Part shown: piece by piece, positions 54,269 to 64,000 of the stretch
Position numbering within the stretch: the stretch's first letter is position 1
Layout of the letters: each line of letters begins with the position of its first letter
Source of the DNA: Synechococcus sp. LA31
GTDB taxonomy: Bacteria; Cyanobacteriota; Cyanobacteriia; PCC-6307; Cyanobiaceae
Length of the DNA: 64,000 bases
Direction of reading: 5' to 3'
Assembly (NCBI RefSeq): GCF_018502385.1
Contig: NZ_CP075523.1
Location: 1,240,001-1,304,000, forward strand
Made by a program: the position numbers and the translations under genes
Notes under the pieces: model-generated
What the model was told of the DNA's origin: nothing
The model's database searches: none
The model's input: only the letters and a program-made list of their open reading frames with translations

Positions 54269-55342
54269 TCAGCCCCCCTCAGGCCACACCCCCAGCTGTT
54301 GCAACCGCCGCTGCGCCGCGGCCGCAGGCCCTGCAGGCGCCGCGATGCGCTGCGCCAACCAAGGCGCCAGCACCGGCACCTGACTGAAGGCAGCGCTGAA
54401 GCCGCTAAACACCCACAGCCCTGGCGCCTCAGCCACCGGGCCCACCAGCGGCGCACCGCTGCTGCAGAAGGCCACCGCTGCCTGGCGCACCACAGCTCCC
54501 TCCACCGGCCACTGCGGGCGAGAAGCCAATGCCTGGCGGAGTTCAGCCGCGCACAGCGACGGGCTCGGCGCGGCCTGGCTCATCGCCGCTGGGGCAATCC
54601 AGGTGTGCTGGCCCACCAGAGCAGAAGCTCCCCAGGGCACGAGCCCTGGATCCACCACCCAGGCCGGCTGCGACAAGGCAGCGGCACGCCGCTCCAGGCC
54701 CACGCGCGCAAACCTCTGCGGCAGCAGGGCTGTTGTGGGCCCAAGAACTTCAGGACACCGAGCTAGCTCCAGCACCGTGGCCCAGCTGCGCCGCAACCGC
54801 TCTGGCAAACCCGGCCACAGGGCACGGCTATGGGCACCCGCCGCCAGCACAACCTGCGCCGCCGTGCAACGGCTGCCATCGCTGAGCTGCAACTGCCAGC
54901 CCCCCTCAAGGGGAGCCAGAGCCTGCACCTGCAGCGATCGATGCTCGACCCCCGCCGCCGCCAACACCAACGGCAGCCCGGCACTGAATCGCGCGCTGTC
55001 CACTTGGGCGAAAGGCAGCACACCCAAACGTGCTGCAAGGGCCAACGCCGGGTTGGACCCTTGCAAGCGAAGGTTGCACCGCTGCCAACCCAGGGGGCCG
55101 TGGCGGCGCTCCAGCTCGCGCCAATGCTGCGATGCCGTTGCAGCCAGCCGAGCTAGCGGTGTTGGGGCCAGCGGCCAACCCGGCAAAGCGCCGTAGCTGA
55201 TCGCCGTGGCCGAACGACTGCCATCGGCCGGCGCCGCATCCAACACACTCACCTTTGCGCCCTGATCGCGCAGGGCCAGGGCCAACAACCCACCTGCCAC
55301 GCCCCCGCCGATGATCACCACACCGGCGGAAGCAGCTGGCAT
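54269..55342 (-). CDS. FAD-dependent oxidoreductase, DAO family
   Basis: 357 residues. N-terminal FAD fold VVIIGGGVAGGLLALALRDQGAKVSVLD, a substrate-domain middle, QVVLAAGAHSRALWPGL, and the C-terminal GLWVFSGFSAAFSQVPVLAPWLAQRI, which binds the flavin. This is the D-amino-acid oxidase/glycine oxidase superfamily; the substrate cannot be told. The final part lacks the usual GHG-type motif, having SGFSAAF instead. Its start overlaps the psbP stop by one base, so both are on one transcript. Confidence 0.82.
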   Translation of the reverse strand: MPAASAGVVIIGGGVAGGLLALALRDQGAKVSVLDAAPADGSRSATAISYGALPGWPLAPTPLARLAATASQHWRELERRHGPLGWQRCNLRLQGSNPALALAARLGVLPFAQVDSARFSAGLPLVLAAAGVEHRSLQVQALAPLEGGWQLQLSDGSRCTAAQVVLAAGAHSRALWPGLPERLRRSWATVLELARCPEVLGPTTALLPQRFARVGLERRAAALSQPAWVVDPGLVPWGASALVGQHTWIAPAAMSQAAPSPSLCAAELRQALASRPQWPVEGAVVRQAAVAFCSSGAPLVGPVAEAPGLWVFSGFSAAFSQVPVLAPWLAQRIAAPAGPAAAAQRRLQQLGVWPEGG

Positions 55343-55914
55343 CAGATCCGCAGGGTGAAGGAGCTGATCACCTGATGGAACAGGCCTTCCACCCGCGGCC
55401 AGCGCACCTCATTGGTGCTGGCCGCAAAGGTGTAAAGGCGGCCGCGGTCTACCACCACCGTGGCCAACTCGTGGCGATCACGGTCGTTGAGATGCACCGT
55501 GTACTCAAGGTCGTAGAAGGTGCGGCCGCCGTCTTCGCGTTCGGAGGCCTCCACCAGCTCAGCCTCGCGGCCGCTGCCCTCCGGTGCGATCACCACCCGG
55601 CGCAGCTTCTCGCCCACCGCCACGGCGCTGCCAAGGTTTTCGAGGCTGTTGGTGCTGTTCACATCCGACACCACCAGGCTCAGGGTTTCATCGGCATTGA
55701 TGAGGTCGTGGAACACCACCTGCGGCCCCTCCGTCACCTGCACCCGCGTCCAGCCGGTGGGATAGAGAAAGGCATAGCGCCCATCCGGGCTTTGGTAGGA
55801 GTTGAGCCCAGCGGCCGCGGCGCTGCAGGCGCTCAGCACCACCGCCAGCAACAGCGCCACCAGGGCCGAGAGCGAGGCCCGACGGCTGATCGAACGGGTG
55901 TTCGGTTGCAACAT
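55342..55914 (-). CDS. psbP: PsbP-like lipoprotein (CyanoP)
   Basis: 190 residues from ATG 55914. A lipoprotein signal with lipobox [10 protein letters not shown] at about 22-31 leads to a PsbP fold: [49 protein letters not shown], then [11 protein letters not shown]...[26 protein letters not shown]. CyanoP is attached to the lumenal side of the thylakoid membrane and takes part in photosystem II assembly. Divergent from recR, about 85 bases between the two assumed starts. Confidence 0.93.
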   Translation of the reverse strand: MLQPNTRSISRRASLSALVALLLAVVLSACSAAAAGLNSYQSPDGRYAFLYPTGWTRVQVTEGPQVVFHDLINADETLSLVVSDVNSTNSLENLGSAVAVGEKLRRVVIAPEGSGREAELVEASEREDGGRTFYDLEYTVHLNDRDRHELATVVVDRGRLYTFAASTNEVRWPRVEGLFHQVISSFTLRI

Positions 55915-55999
55915 GCGGCTGGGCAGGGGCTTGCTGATCGCATTCTGGCCCGCCGCCGCGGCCAGCCCGCCTAGATTCCGTTCAGATGTTGGCAGCGCC

Positions 56000-56599
56000 C
56001 TGAGCGGCTTCACCCGCCCCCTGGCCCGACTGATCGATCAGTTCGAGCGACTGCCGGGCATCGGTCCGCGCACAGCCCAGCGACTGGCCCTGCACCTGCT
56101 GCGCCAGCCCAGCGAACAAATCCAGGCCTTCGCCGATGCCCTGCTGGCCGCCAAAAGCCAGGTGGGCCAGTGCAAGCGCTGCTACCACCTCTCGGCCGAT
56201 CCCCTCTGTGAGATCTGCCGCAATGAAGAGCGCAACACCGGCGTGCTTTGCGTGGTGGCCGACTCACGCGATCTGCTGGCCCTAGAGCGCACCCGCGAGT
56301 TCAAAGGTGGCTACCACGTGCTCGGTGGTCTGATCTCCCCCATGGATGGCGTAGGGCCGGAGCTGCTCCAAATTCAGCCGCTGGTGGAGCGTGTCGACCG
56401 TGATGGCGTCAGCGAAGTGATCCTGGCCCTCACCCCCTCGGTGGAGGGCGACACCACCAGCCTCTACCTGGCCCGCTTGCTCAAACCCTTCACCCAGGTG
56501 AGCCGCATCGCCTACGGCCTGCCGGTGGGCAGCGAACTCGAATACGCCGATGAGGTCACACTGGCGCGGGCCCTGGAAGGGCGCCGCCGCATGGAATGA
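56000..56599 (+). CDS. recR: Recombination mediator RecR
   Basis: 199 residues if it starts at CTG 56000 ([33 protein letters not shown]...). RecR with RecO/RecF helps load RecA at gaps. Seen: the HhH region [13 protein letters not shown], the zinc finger [16 protein letters not shown], the Toprim start [18 protein letters not shown] and [15 protein letters not shown]. There is no ATG, GTG or TTG close to the usual N-terminus; the nearest in-frame starts are TTG at about 55931 and ATG near 55913, which would add 20-30 unrelated residues and overlap the psbP start. The stop overlaps lipA by four bases. Confidence 0.93.
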   Translation: MSGFTRPLARLIDQFERLPGIGPRTAQRLALHLLRQPSEQIQAFADALLAAKSQVGQCKRCYHLSADPLCEICRNEERNTGVLCVVADSRDLLALERTREFKGGYHVLGGLISPMDGVGPELLQIQPLVERVDRDGVSEVILALTPSVEGDTTSLYLARLLKPFTQVSRIAYGLPVGSELEYADEVTLARALEGRRRME

Positions 56600-57510
56600 G
56601 GCCGGTGAGCCGCTACAGCACCATCCCCCCCACCGAGCGGCTGCCTGATTGGCTGCGCTCGCCGATCGGAAACGCCAGCGAGCTCGAAGCGGTGCAGGCG
56701 GTGGTGAAGCAGCAGCGGCTGCACACGATCTGTGAGGAGGGCCGCTGCCCCAACCGCGGCGAGTGTTACGCCGCCGGCACCGCCACGTTTTTGCTGGGCG
56801 GCCCAATCTGCACCCGCAGCTGCGCGTTTTGCCAGGTGGAGAAGGGCCAGGCCCCCGTGCCCTTCGATGCCGGTGAAGCCGAGCGTGTGGCCGATGCGGT
56901 GCAGGCGATGGGCTTGCGCTACGTGGTGCTCACCGCTGTCGCCCGCGACGACCTGGCCGACCACGGCGCCAGCCTGTTCACCAACGCGATGGCGGCCATC
57001 CGCGCTCGCAACCCCCTGATCGCCATCGAAGTGCTCACCCCCGACTTCTGGGGCGGCCACCGCGATGAAGCGGAGGCAATCGCCGCCCAACGCCAACGGC
57101 TGGCAGCCGTGCTCGCCGCCGAGCCGGTGTGCTTCAACCACAACCTCGAAACCGTGGAACGGCTGCAGGGCGAGGTGCGCCGCGGCGCCACCTACAACCG
57201 CTCGCTGGGGCTACTGGCCGCCGCCCGTGAGCTGGCACCCCAGATCCCCACCAAAAGCGGCCTGATGCTGGGTTTAGGCGAAACCCTCAAGGAAGTGGTG
57301 GCCGCGTTGCGCGATCTGCGCACCGTTGACTGCCAACGCCTCACCCTCGGCCAATACCTGCGCCCCTCCCTGGACCACATCCCGGTGGATCGCTACTGGA
57401 CACCAACTGAATTTGAGGAGCTGGCGGTGATCGCCCGGGATCTGGGCTTTGCTGATGTGCGCTCAGGCCCCCTCGTGCGCAGCAGCTATCACGCGGGTGA
57501 GGCCAGCTGA
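56596..57510 (+). CDS. lipA: Lipoyl synthase
   Basis: 304 residues. A radical-SAM enzyme that inserts two sulfurs into octanoyl groups on carrier proteins. Both clusters are visible: the auxiliary [12 protein letters not shown] and the radical-SAM CTRSCAFC; also [52 protein letters not shown] and [12 protein letters not shown]. Full length. Coupled to recR by overlap. Its 3' end overlaps the convergent gene at 57489 by 22 bases. Cyanobacteria often have two lipA genes; only one is here. Confidence 0.95.
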   Translation: MRPVSRYSTIPPTERLPDWLRSPIGNASELEAVQAVVKQQRLHTICEEGRCPNRGECYAAGTATFLLGGPICTRSCAFCQVEKGQAPVPFDAGEAERVADAVQAMGLRYVVLTAVARDDLADHGASLFTNAMAAIRARNPLIAIEVLTPDFWGGHRDEAEAIAAQRQRLAAVLAAEPVCFNHNLETVERLQGEVRRGATYNRSLGLLAAARELAPQIPTKSGLMLGLGETLKEVVAALRDLRTVDCQRLTLGQYLRPSLDHIPVDRYWTPTEFEELAVIARDLGFADVRSGPLVRSSYHAGEAS

Positions 57511-58001
57511 GCCACACGCCAGGCCCGCTCCAAGCCACCCGCGCAATCGCCGCGCATCAGTAACCCAGCCCCGCCCCACACCAAACGCAGGGGCAAATCA
57601 GCCGCCGCCGCTCCCACCTCACGAATCGGCTCAAACCCCAGCCGCTTGAAATAGCGCACCAGGCAGCGGTGCTGCTGATCGTTGTCGCGGATGGCCAGCA
57701 AGCGGGCGCTGCGGCAGGGGGTGGATTCCAGCGCCCAGGCAAACGTGGCTGCCCAGATCAACGCACCCACGCCCTGGGTTTGCGGGCCCTGCACCCGCAT
57801 CGTGTCGAGCTGGAGAGCATCCGGCAGGGGTAAGGCCCAGCCCTTGAGCTCACCAACCAACAGGGGCGGCTGATCCGGCCGCGGCCGCGCCACCACCACC
57901 CGCAGGCTGGTGATCGCCAACCAGCGGCGCACCTGCAGCCGCAGCAACAACCCCTGGGCCGCGGCCAGCTGTTCGATCTCGGCGAGGGAGGGATCACTCA
58001 T
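57489..58001 (-). CDS. GNAT-like protein, unknown substrate
   Basis: 170 residues. The order of strands and ...[79 protein letters not shown] recalls an N-acetyltransferase fold: a strand, an acetyl-CoA-loop-like region and the typical ending [10 protein letters not shown]. The usual R/QxxGxG/A loop is not clear, so activity is uncertain. Its start overlaps the upstream GST gene stop by four bases. Confidence 0.68.
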   Translation of the reverse strand: MSDPSLAEIEQLAAAQGLLLRLQVRRWLAITSLRVVVARPRPDQPPLLVGELKGWALPLPDALQLDTMRVQGPQTQGVGALIWAATFAWALESTPCRSARLLAIRDNDQQHRCLVRYFKRLGFEPIREVGAAAADLPLRLVWGGAGLLMRGDCAGGLERAWRVAQLASPA

Positions 58002-58975
58002 GCCACCAGCGGCTGCGCCAACAGCACCGCATCCAAGGGCAACGTTCCGTAGAGGTGAGGGAACAGCTCGCCGGTTCCCGGCGCGGGCTCCTCGCGCACC
58101 TTGAGGCCTGCGGCCGACAACCGCTGTGGATCGATCATGAGCAGCACAACCGCCCCTGCAGGGAGATCGCCATAAAAGCGCTGCGCCGTGGCATCCACCT
58201 GATGGGAAGCGCTGAGATGGATGAACCCCACCTCCTCCAAAGAGCGCCCACGGGTGGAGCGGCGGTAGATGCCGTCGCGGCGGGCGTCATTCCACTCCTG
58301 GCGCAACGCCAGGTGATACAGCCAACCGGGAGAACGCCAGGCGCTGCGCTCAGCCCAGGGAGCGTCCATCACGGCCGCCAGCTCGGGGCCCTCCAGGAAG
58401 CAGGCCAGCCAACCTTTCAACGGCGCAAGCCCTGGCTCCGCATCGAAGCCTTCGGGATCCGCCAGGCGGAACTGCCGCACAAACGGCAACAACGCCCAAT
58501 CGGCCAGGCAAGGGCGATCGCCCAACAACCAGCCACCAGCACTCAGCTGTTCACTCCAACGGCTCAGGATCGCGATGGCGGAGAGGCGATGCGGCTCGGA
58601 TGTCTCCCCTGGGTAGCGATCCGGGTACTTGAAACGATCGAGGTGGTGCTTGAACGGCCCATCGTTCTCGGCGACCAGAGCTTCCATGTGCTCGCGCTCC
58701 GCGGAGCTCCAACCGCTCAGCCAGCCCTGGGGATCACGCTGCTCCAGCGCCCAACGCATGATCGCCAGGCTTTCCTCGATCACCCGGCCATCGGGCAGCA
58801 CCATCACAGGCACGGTGGCTTTGGCGGAGGCCGCCACCAACTCCGGCGGCTTGGCCTTCAGCGCCACCTCCCGCAGCTCGAAGGCGTGGTCGGGCTGCAT
58901 CCCCGCCGCCGCCAGGGCCAGCCGCGCCCGCATGGCATAGGGGCAGCGGCGAAAGCTATAGAGAACGGGCTGCAC
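57998..58975 (-). CDS. Glutathione S-transferase fused to a DUF952 domain
   Basis: About 325 residues from GTG 58975 (GTG 58984 or 58987 possible). Residues 1-190 form a GST: thioredoxin-like [23 protein letters not shown] with the CPYA active site and ATVPVMVLPDGRVIEESLAIMRW, then the helical domain GGWLLGDRPCLADWALLPFVRQF. Residues 225-325 are a DUF952 domain (LYHLALRQEWNDARRDGIYRRSTRGRSLEEVGFIHLSASHQV...GELFPHLYGTLPLDAV). The fusion is uncommon in my experience. The start lies inside the trhO 3' end. Confidence 0.82.
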   Translation of the reverse strand: MQPVLYSFRRCPYAMRARLALAAAGMQPDHAFELREVALKAKPPELVAASAKATVPVMVLPDGRVIEESLAIMRWALEQRDPQGWLSGWSSAEREHMEALVAENDGPFKHHLDRFKYPDRYPGETSEPHRLSAIAILSRWSEQLSAGGWLLGDRPCLADWALLPFVRQFRLADPEGFDAEPGLAPLKGWLACFLEGPELAAVMDAPWAERSAWRSPGWLYHLALRQEWNDARRDGIYRRSTRGRSLEEVGFIHLSASHQVDATAQRFYGDLPAGAVVLLMIDPQRLSAAGLKVREEPAPGTGELFPHLYGTLPLDAVLLAQPLVA

Positions 58976-59897
58976 CAGCGCCACCACCGATGTGTTGCAC
59001 CCCGCGCTCCCGCGCCAAGCGCATCTGATGCTGTCGCTCGGCAAACCGCGCGCGGTCGGCGTCGTTGAAGCGCTCAAGGCAATGCAGGCAGCTCACCCCC
59101 TCGCGATACGACGCGAGCTCGCGATCAGCCGGTGACAGCGGCAAACCGCAGGCGTGGCACAGGCTGTAGCTGCCGGGCTCGAGCTGATGGTTCACGCTCA
59201 CCCGTTGATCAAACACAAAGCACTCGCCCTGCCAGCTGCTGCCCTGCTCGGGCATCTCCTCGAGATACCTCAGGATGCCGCCCTGCAGGTGATGCACGTT
59301 GTCAAAACCCTGTTGCAGCAGATAGGCCGTGCTCTTCTCGCAGCGAATCCCGCCGGTGCAGAACATGGCAATCGCCCTGGGCTGGCGCTGCTCCACCAAC
59401 GGCCGCAGCTCCTGCTCCACCCAGGCAGGAAACTCGCGGAAACTCTCGGTGCCGGGATCGATCGCTCCTGCAAACGTGCCCACGGCCACCTCGTAGGCAT
59501 TGCGGGTATCCACCACCAGCACATCCGGATCGCGGATCAGGGAATCCCACTGCTGCGGCGCCACATAGGTGCCCACCTGCTCGGCCGGCTTCACGGTGGG
59601 GCAGCCCATGGTCACGATCTCGCGCTTGATCCGCACCTTGAGCCGATGAAAAGCCTGCTGCGGCGCTTCGCTCATTTTCGCTTCCAACCCCGCCAGCCCC
59701 GGCAGCTGACGCAGCCGCGCCAACACCGCCTGCACCCCAGACTGCGGGCCACTGATCGTGCCATTCACCCCCTCTTCGGCCAACAAGATCGTGCCGCGCA
59801 CGGCGCCTGCTTCCGCCAGAGCCCGCAACTCCTGCTGCAACATCGGCAGCTCCGCCATAGCCGTGAAGCCATAGAAGGCCGCCACCTGCACGCTCAC
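58956..59897 (-). CDS. trhO: tRNA uridine(34) hydroxylase, rhodanese type
   Basis: 313 residues from GTG 59897, the start overlapping the bioB stop. Domains: N-terminal UPF0176-type part ([46 protein letters not shown]), a rhodanese domain ([27 protein letters not shown]...) with active-site Cys in [13 protein letters not shown], and a C-terminal Cys-rich end ([14 protein letters not shown]). TrhO makes 5-hydroxyuridine in the wobble position of tRNA. Fourth gene of the lysA-cdaA-uppS-bioB-trhO run. Confidence 0.9.
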   Translation of the reverse strand: MSVQVAAFYGFTAMAELPMLQQELRALAEAGAVRGTILLAEEGVNGTISGPQSGVQAVLARLRQLPGLAGLEAKMSEAPQQAFHRLKVRIKREIVTMGCPTVKPAEQVGTYVAPQQWDSLIRDPDVLVVDTRNAYEVAVGTFAGAIDPGTESFREFPAWVEQELRPLVEQRQPRAIAMFCTGGIRCEKSTAYLLQQGFDNVHHLQGGILRYLEEMPEQGSSWQGECFVFDQRVSVNHQLEPGSYSLCHACGLPLSPADRELASYREGVSCLHCLERFNDADRARFAERQHQMRLARERGVQHIGGGAGAARSL

Positions 59898-60886
59898 GCG
59901 GGCACGGCCTCCTGCCAGGGGGTCACGCCGGCGGCCGCGAGCAGCTCCTGGTCGGCGGCCACATCCGGATTCCCCGTGGTGAGCAGGGTGTCGCCATAGA
60001 AGATCGAATCGGCGCCGGCCAACAGGGCGAGCACCTGCGCTTCCTGGCTCATCGTTTCGCGCCCGGCGCTGAGGCGCACACGGCTGTGGGGCATCAGGAT
60101 CCGCGCCACCGCCACCATCCGCACCAGCTCCAGCGGATCCACCTCCGGCTGCTGCTCCAGCGGCGTGCCCTCCACGGCCACCAGCGCATTGATCGGCACG
60201 CTTTCGGGGTGCGGGTTCATCGCCGCGAGCACCTGCAGCAGCGAGGCCCGATCGGTGAGGGTTTCGCCCATACCGATGATGCCGCCACAGCACATCGAGA
60301 TTCCAGCCTTGCGCACCCGCTGCAGGGTTTCCAGCCGTTCCTGAAAGGTGCGGGTGGTGATGATCCGGTCGTAATGCTCGGGGCTGGTATCGAGGTTGTG
60401 GTTGTAGGAGGTGAGCCCGGCAGCAGCCAGCCGCTCGGCCTGGCTGTCGGTGAGCATGCCGGCGGTCACGCAGGCCTCCATCCCCAGCTCGCGCACGCCG
60501 CGCACCATGGACAGCATGGCTTCAAAGGGGGCTCCGTCGCGAATGTCGCGCCAGGCCCAACCCATACAGAAGCGATGCGCACCGGCCTCCTTGGCGGCGC
60601 GGGCCCGGGCGAGCACCGGCTCCACCTCAAGCTCCGGCCGTCCAGCCACATCGCTGCTGTTGTGCATCGACTGGGGGCAATAGGCGCAGTCTTCCTCGCA
60701 GCCGCCAGTCTTCACGCTGAGCAGGGAGGCCAATTGCACCCGGTAGCCGGGGTTGGCCTGGCGGTGCACGGCCTGGGCTCGCCAGAGCAGATCCATCAGC
60801 GGTAGTTCCAGCAGGGCCTGGATTTCAGCCGTGGTCCAATCGCTGCGAACCTGAAGCTCGGGTAAGGGCAAGGGGCTGGAGGTCAT
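59894..60886 (-). CDS. bioB: Biotin synthase
   Basis: 330 residues. Radical-SAM enzyme inserting sulfur into dethiobiotin. The cluster cysteines are C63, C67 and C70 in [15 protein letters not shown]; also [59 protein letters not shown] and [14 protein letters not shown]. Length standard. Overlaps uppS by four bases upstream. No other bio genes are adjacent. Confidence 0.96.
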   Translation of the reverse strand: MTSSPLPLPELQVRSDWTTAEIQALLELPLMDLLWRAQAVHRQANPGYRVQLASLLSVKTGGCEEDCAYCPQSMHNSSDVAGRPELEVEPVLARARAAKEAGAHRFCMGWAWRDIRDGAPFEAMLSMVRGVRELGMEACVTAGMLTDSQAERLAAAGLTSYNHNLDTSPEHYDRIITTRTFQERLETLQRVRKAGISMCCGGIIGMGETLTDRASLLQVLAAMNPHPESVPINALVAVEGTPLEQQPEVDPLELVRMVAVARILMPHSRVRLSAGRETMSQEAQVLALLAGADSIFYGDTLLTTGNPDVAADQELLAAAGVTPWQEAVPA

Positions 60887-61680
60887 CGGGAGGCGTGGGG
60901 GTCAACACCGCCGAAACGGCGCTGCCGGCTCTGGTAATCGAGCAGCGCAGCGGTGAGGGCTGCTTCGTTGAAATCGGGCCAGAGCACATCGGTGAGATGC
61001 AGCTCGGCATAGGCCAGCTGCCAGAGCAAGAAGTTGCTGATGCGCTGCTCGCCGCTGGTGCGGATCAACAGGTCAGGATCAACCTCCCCGGCAGTAAAGA
61101 GCTGATCGGCGAACTGCTGCTCATCGATGGCACCTGGCTGGAGCTCACCGCGGGCCACACGCTCCGCCAGCAGGCGAGCGGCGCGCACCAGCTCCCGCCG
61201 GCCGCCGTAATTGGTGCATACGTTGAAGTGAATGCCGGTGTTCTTTGCGGTGCGACGAGTGGCATCAGCGATCAACTGCTGCAGCCCCTCAGGCAATTGA
61301 TCCAGGTCACCCAGAAAACGAATGCGCACCTGCTCGTCATCCAGGGCCTGTAGCTCCCGCGCCAGCACCCGCTCAAACAGGGTCATCAAGAAGCTCACCT
61401 CCTCACCGGGGCGGCTCCAGTTCTCGGTGGAGAAGGCATAAGCCGTTAAGGCGCCGATGCCCCAGTCACTGCAGAGGCGCAGCGTGCGCTTGAGCGCTTC
61501 AACGCCCTCACGGTGCCCCATGACCCGCGGCAGCTTGCGCTGGCTGGCCCAGCGGCCATTGCCATCCATGATCACCGCCACATGGGCGGGCAGGCGAGCA
61601 GCGTCGAGGCCGGCCGGCAGCACGGAACGGGACGGTCGATCCCCCTGGATGGCAGTGGCGGTCGCCAGGGAGCGACTCAT
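60883..61680 (-). CDS. uppS: Isoprenyl (undecaprenyl) diphosphate synthase
   Basis: 265 residues. Cis-prenyltransferase: [35 protein letters not shown] holds the catalytic Asp and diphosphate-binding site; [67 protein letters not shown] follow. It makes the C55 lipid carrier for peptidoglycan and O-antigen synthesis. Four-base overlaps with cdaA and bioB place it in one operon. Confidence 0.95.
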   Translation of the reverse strand: MSRSLATATAIQGDRPSRSVLPAGLDAARLPAHVAVIMDGNGRWASQRKLPRVMGHREGVEALKRTLRLCSDWGIGALTAYAFSTENWSRPGEEVSFLMTLFERVLARELQALDDEQVRIRFLGDLDQLPEGLQQLIADATRRTAKNTGIHFNVCTNYGGRRELVRAARLLAERVARGELQPGAIDEQQFADQLFTAGEVDPDLLIRTSGEQRISNFLLWQLAYAELHLTDVLWPDFNEAALTAALLDYQSRQRRFGGVDPHASR

Positions 61681-62522
61681 GCGTTGGGCTCGGCCTTATC
61701 CATGGCCACGCTACGCCCACCCCCTTTCGCGGCCGGTTTGGTGCTTTGCGCCAGGGATTCGCCCAGCAATTCCTGCAGGCGACTACTGGTAATCGGGCGC
61801 TCCAGGCGGCCTTGGCGGGCCATCGAGAGGGTTCCCGTTTCTTCAGACACCACGATGCAAAGGCACCGATCGAAGCGCTCAGTGATCCCCAGAGCCGCCA
61901 GGTGACGGGTGCCATAGCGATTGAGCCCCTGGCGAGACAGAGGCAGGATCACGCCCGCCGACAGGATGCGGTTGCCCTTCACCAGCACCGCACCGTCGTG
62001 AAGCGGTGTGTCCACGGCGAACAGGTTGAGCAGCAGGTCAGCCGAGAGCTGGGCATCGAGAGCGATGCCGGGGTTGAGAAAATCCTCCGGGCGAAGATCG
62101 CTGCCCAAATCCACCACGATCAGCCCTCCGCGCCGCAGTTGCGAAAGCCGGCCCGCCGCATCGCTGAGCACAGCCGCCGAACCCGAGCCCCGCTTGTCGG
62201 CCCGCTGACTGCCAAACAACACATCGAGCCGCCCCGTTCCAAGCAGCTCCATCAAACGGCGCAGCTCCCCTTGCCAGAGGATGGCCAACGCCAGGCTGCA
62301 GGCCATCACCAGCGCGTCCACCAGCTTGCTGGTGAGCGGCAGGTTGGCATATCGCTGAACCACCCAGGCCAGCGCCACCAAGGTGAGATAGCCCCGCAAC
62401 AACCAAAGGGTGCGCGGTTCATTCACCCGAGCTAACAACACCATGCCCAGGGCTGTGGCGAGCAGAAGATCCAGCACAGCTCCTAGCTGGATTCCGCCCA
62501 ACACCCCGAACACCCTCAACAA
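61677..62522 (-). CDS. cdaA: Membrane diadenylate cyclase CdaA
   Basis: 281 residues. Three N-terminal helices (about 14-85) are followed by a DisA_N domain which makes c-di-AMP from two [29 protein letters not shown] with D176-G177-A178, and [30 protein letters not shown]. At the second motif the usual R-H-R reads R206-H207-L208. c-di-AMP regulates potassium/osmotic balance and night survival in cyanobacteria. The gene lies between lysA and uppS, both of cell-wall synthesis, and overlaps uppS by four bases. Confidence 0.92.
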   Translation of the reverse strand: MLRVFGVLGGIQLGAVLDLLLATALGMVLLARVNEPRTLWLLRGYLTLVALAWVVQRYANLPLTSKLVDALVMACSLALAILWQGELRRLMELLGTGRLDVLFGSQRADKRGSGSAAVLSDAAGRLSQLRRGGLIVVDLGSDLRPEDFLNPGIALDAQLSADLLLNLFAVDTPLHDGAVLVKGNRILSAGVILPLSRQGLNRYGTRHLAALGITERFDRCLCIVVSEETGTLSMARQGRLERPITSSRLQELLGESLAQSTKPAAKGGGRSVAMDKAEPNA

Positions 62523-62529
62523 GCGAAAA

Positions 62530-63930
62530 TCAGGTTACCGGCCGCAGACGCTCGGGCAGAACGTCGTAGCGCAGCAGTTCCTCCGGCTGTTCGCGACGCT
62601 GCACAAGATCGACCAGACCATCGCCAACCAACACCGCCGCAGGTCTCGGGATGCGGTTGTAGTTCGAGGCCATCGAGGCGTTGTAGGCACCGGTGGCAAA
62701 CACCGCCAACACATCACCATGGCTAGCGGGAGGAAGCTGCAGATCCTTCAGCAGCACGTCGCCGGATTCGCAGTGCTTACCGGCGAGAGTCACCGTGTCG
62801 GTGGGATCGGCTTCGGGCCGGTCGGCGAGCACAGCCGTGTAGAGCGATTGATAGGTAATCGGGCGTGGGTTATCGCTCATGCCGCCATCCACCGATAGGT
62901 AGGTGCGAAGCCCAGGGATCTCCTTGCGGCTGCCCACGCTGTAGAGGGTCACACCGGCGGTGGCCACCAGGGAACGCCCCGGCTCACACAGCAAGCGAGG
63001 AAGCTCCAGGCCGCGTTCCTCACAGGCACGGGCCACGGCCTCAGCCACCGTGCGCACCCAGGCGTCGATCGACGGCGGATCGTCGCTCTCCACATAACGG
63101 ATTCCCAGACCACCACCCACGTTGAGATCACTCACGGGATGGCCGAGGTCACGCGCCAACTTGAGGGCATCCGCCATCACACCGGCGAGATCGCGGTGGG
63201 GCTGCAACTCAAAGATCTGCGAGCCGATATGGGCATGCAGACCACTCACCTGAGCCCAGGCGCAGCCCTTGAGGTGCTGCAGCACCGCCTCGAGTTGATC
63301 GGGGTCGAAGCCGAACTTGCTGTCCAGGTGGCCGGTGCGGATGTACTCGTGCGTATGGCATTCAATGCCCGGTGTAAAGCGCAGCATCAGGCGCACCGGC
63401 TGCGCAAGGCTGAGGGTGGCCAGCTGCTCGAGATCCAGCCAGTTATCAGCCACCACCGTGACGCCCAAGTCAACCGCCAGGCGCAGCTCCTCCAGGCTCT
63501 TGTTGTTGCCGTGGAACACGATCCGCTCCGGCGGCATGCCCCCTTGCACCGCCGTAAGCAATTCACCCGCCGAGACAGCATCAAGGCCGAGCCCTTCTGA
63601 GGCCACAACGGCCGTGATCGCCAGGCTGCTGTTTGCCTTGGAGGCGTAGAGCGCCAGAGCGGAGCCGGGATAGTGGGAAGCCAACGCATTGCGGTAGGCC
63701 TGGGCGGTGCCCCGCAAGGTGGCTTCATCCAGCACATACAACGGTGTGCCGTAACGGCGCGCCAGATCGCTCAGCACGCAGCCGCCCACCACCAGGCGCC
63801 CTTCGGCGTCGAGACCAGTGGACAGAGGGGTGAGGTTGCGGTTGGGGCTCTCCCCATCGCGATGGGCTTCGTAGGGCCGCAGGGCAGCGGCATCCACCGC
63901 TGCTGAGGCGGGGGCAGTCGTGATCGTCAT
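62530..63930 (-). CDS. lysA: Diaminopimelate decarboxylase
   Basis: 466 residues. PLP-dependent enzyme making lysine from meso-diaminopimelate. The PLP lysine is in ALALYASKANSSLAI; also GLGLDAVSAGEL, IVFHGNNKS, the His-rich LHAHIGSQIFELQPH, LNVGGGLGIRY, LCEPGRSLVATAG and HCESGDVLLKDLQLP with the substrate-binding Cys-Glu. About 40 residues longer at the N-terminus than many homologues; a later GTG or TTG start is possible. First gene of the run; cdaA follows after seven bases. The 70 bases to the window end show no gene. Confidence 0.95.
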   Translation of the reverse strand: MTITTAPASAAVDAAALRPYEAHRDGESPNRNLTPLSTGLDAEGRLVVGGCVLSDLARRYGTPLYVLDEATLRGTAQAYRNALASHYPGSALALYASKANSSLAITAVVASEGLGLDAVSAGELLTAVQGGMPPERIVFHGNNKSLEELRLAVDLGVTVVADNWLDLEQLATLSLAQPVRLMLRFTPGIECHTHEYIRTGHLDSKFGFDPDQLEAVLQHLKGCAWAQVSGLHAHIGSQIFELQPHRDLAGVMADALKLARDLGHPVSDLNVGGGLGIRYVESDDPPSIDAWVRTVAEAVARACEERGLELPRLLCEPGRSLVATAGVTLYSVGSRKEIPGLRTYLSVDGGMSDNPRPITYQSLYTAVLADRPEADPTDTVTLAGKHCESGDVLLKDLQLPPASHGDVLAVFATGAYNASMASNYNRIPRPAAVLVGDGLVDLVQRREQPEELLRYDVLPERLRPVT

Positions 63931-64000
63931 CGGGCGATCCTATGAAGTGCCCCGCGGCAAGCCGGTGTCTACTGAGACAGAGCCCCCCCTGCAGCTTCAG

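Overview
The window is from a high-GC picocyanobacterium, most like the Cyanobium/Synechococcus group. The evidence is a cyanobacterial-type carotene cis-trans isomerase (CrtH), a PsbP-like photosystem II lipoprotein, the Ycf54 cyclase subunit of chlorophyll synthesis, an RRM/Gly-rich RNA-binding protein, and compact co-directional operons with 4-base overlaps. No tRNA, rRNA or CRISPR array was seen. All calls come from reading the sequence and translations; no database search was run.

Positions 1-7633: after the end of a CDF metal-cation transporter comes a locus that was tandemly duplicated. The ancestral unit was an unknown membrane-anchored gene followed by crtH. Copy A is the frameshifted unknown gene (724-1235) plus a decayed crtH fragment (5157-5421). 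Copy B is the unknown gene with two stops (5487-6017) plus intact crtH (6062-7633). A tyrosinase and two paralogous cupin proteins (1278-4955, minus strand, visibly more AT-rich) sit inside copy A, in the spacer between its two genes.

Positions 7634-17343 are an accessory region: an outer-membrane barrel of inverse-autotransporter type, a three-unit tandem array of an unrecognised protein family (9144-12830) interrupted by an ISAs1-type element with clear inverted repeats and a 10-bp target duplication, a small ribbon-helix-helix protein, a LytS/LytTR two-component pair followed by a perfect 17-bp inverted repeat, and a calpain-like protease.

Positions 17465-30294 mix metabolic genes (GH13 amylase, pdxJ, ycf54, glutaredoxin and BolA, an acyltransferase) with secreted proteins: a papain-type protease with an RTX-like tail, a second cysteine-protease gene whose catalytic Cys is cut off by a frameshift, and an operon of an atypical response regulator (Glu at the phospho-site) with a glutamate-receptor-like channel.

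Positions 30298-42106 hold recC-recB-recD, a cupin phosphomannose isomerase-like protein, a DEAD-box helicase and an RRM protein. Positions 42458-54236 are an envelope and efflux region: an ABC exporter, an LCP protein, MgtC, two pairs of half-size FUSC proteins flanking a channel-like protein and a TolC, and a convergent HlyD. Positions 54269-63930 are core genes: a FAD oxidoreductase, psbP, recR-lipA, and a long minus-strand run lysA-cdaA-uppS-bioB-trhO-GST/DUF952-GNAT-like, nearly all overlapping.

The points most worth following up are the tyrosinase-cupin cassette and its insertion site, the tandem array of unknown proteins, the pseudo-receiver plus receptor-channel operon, the doubled split-FUSC efflux locus with its channel-like protein, and the cluster of secreted cysteine proteases.
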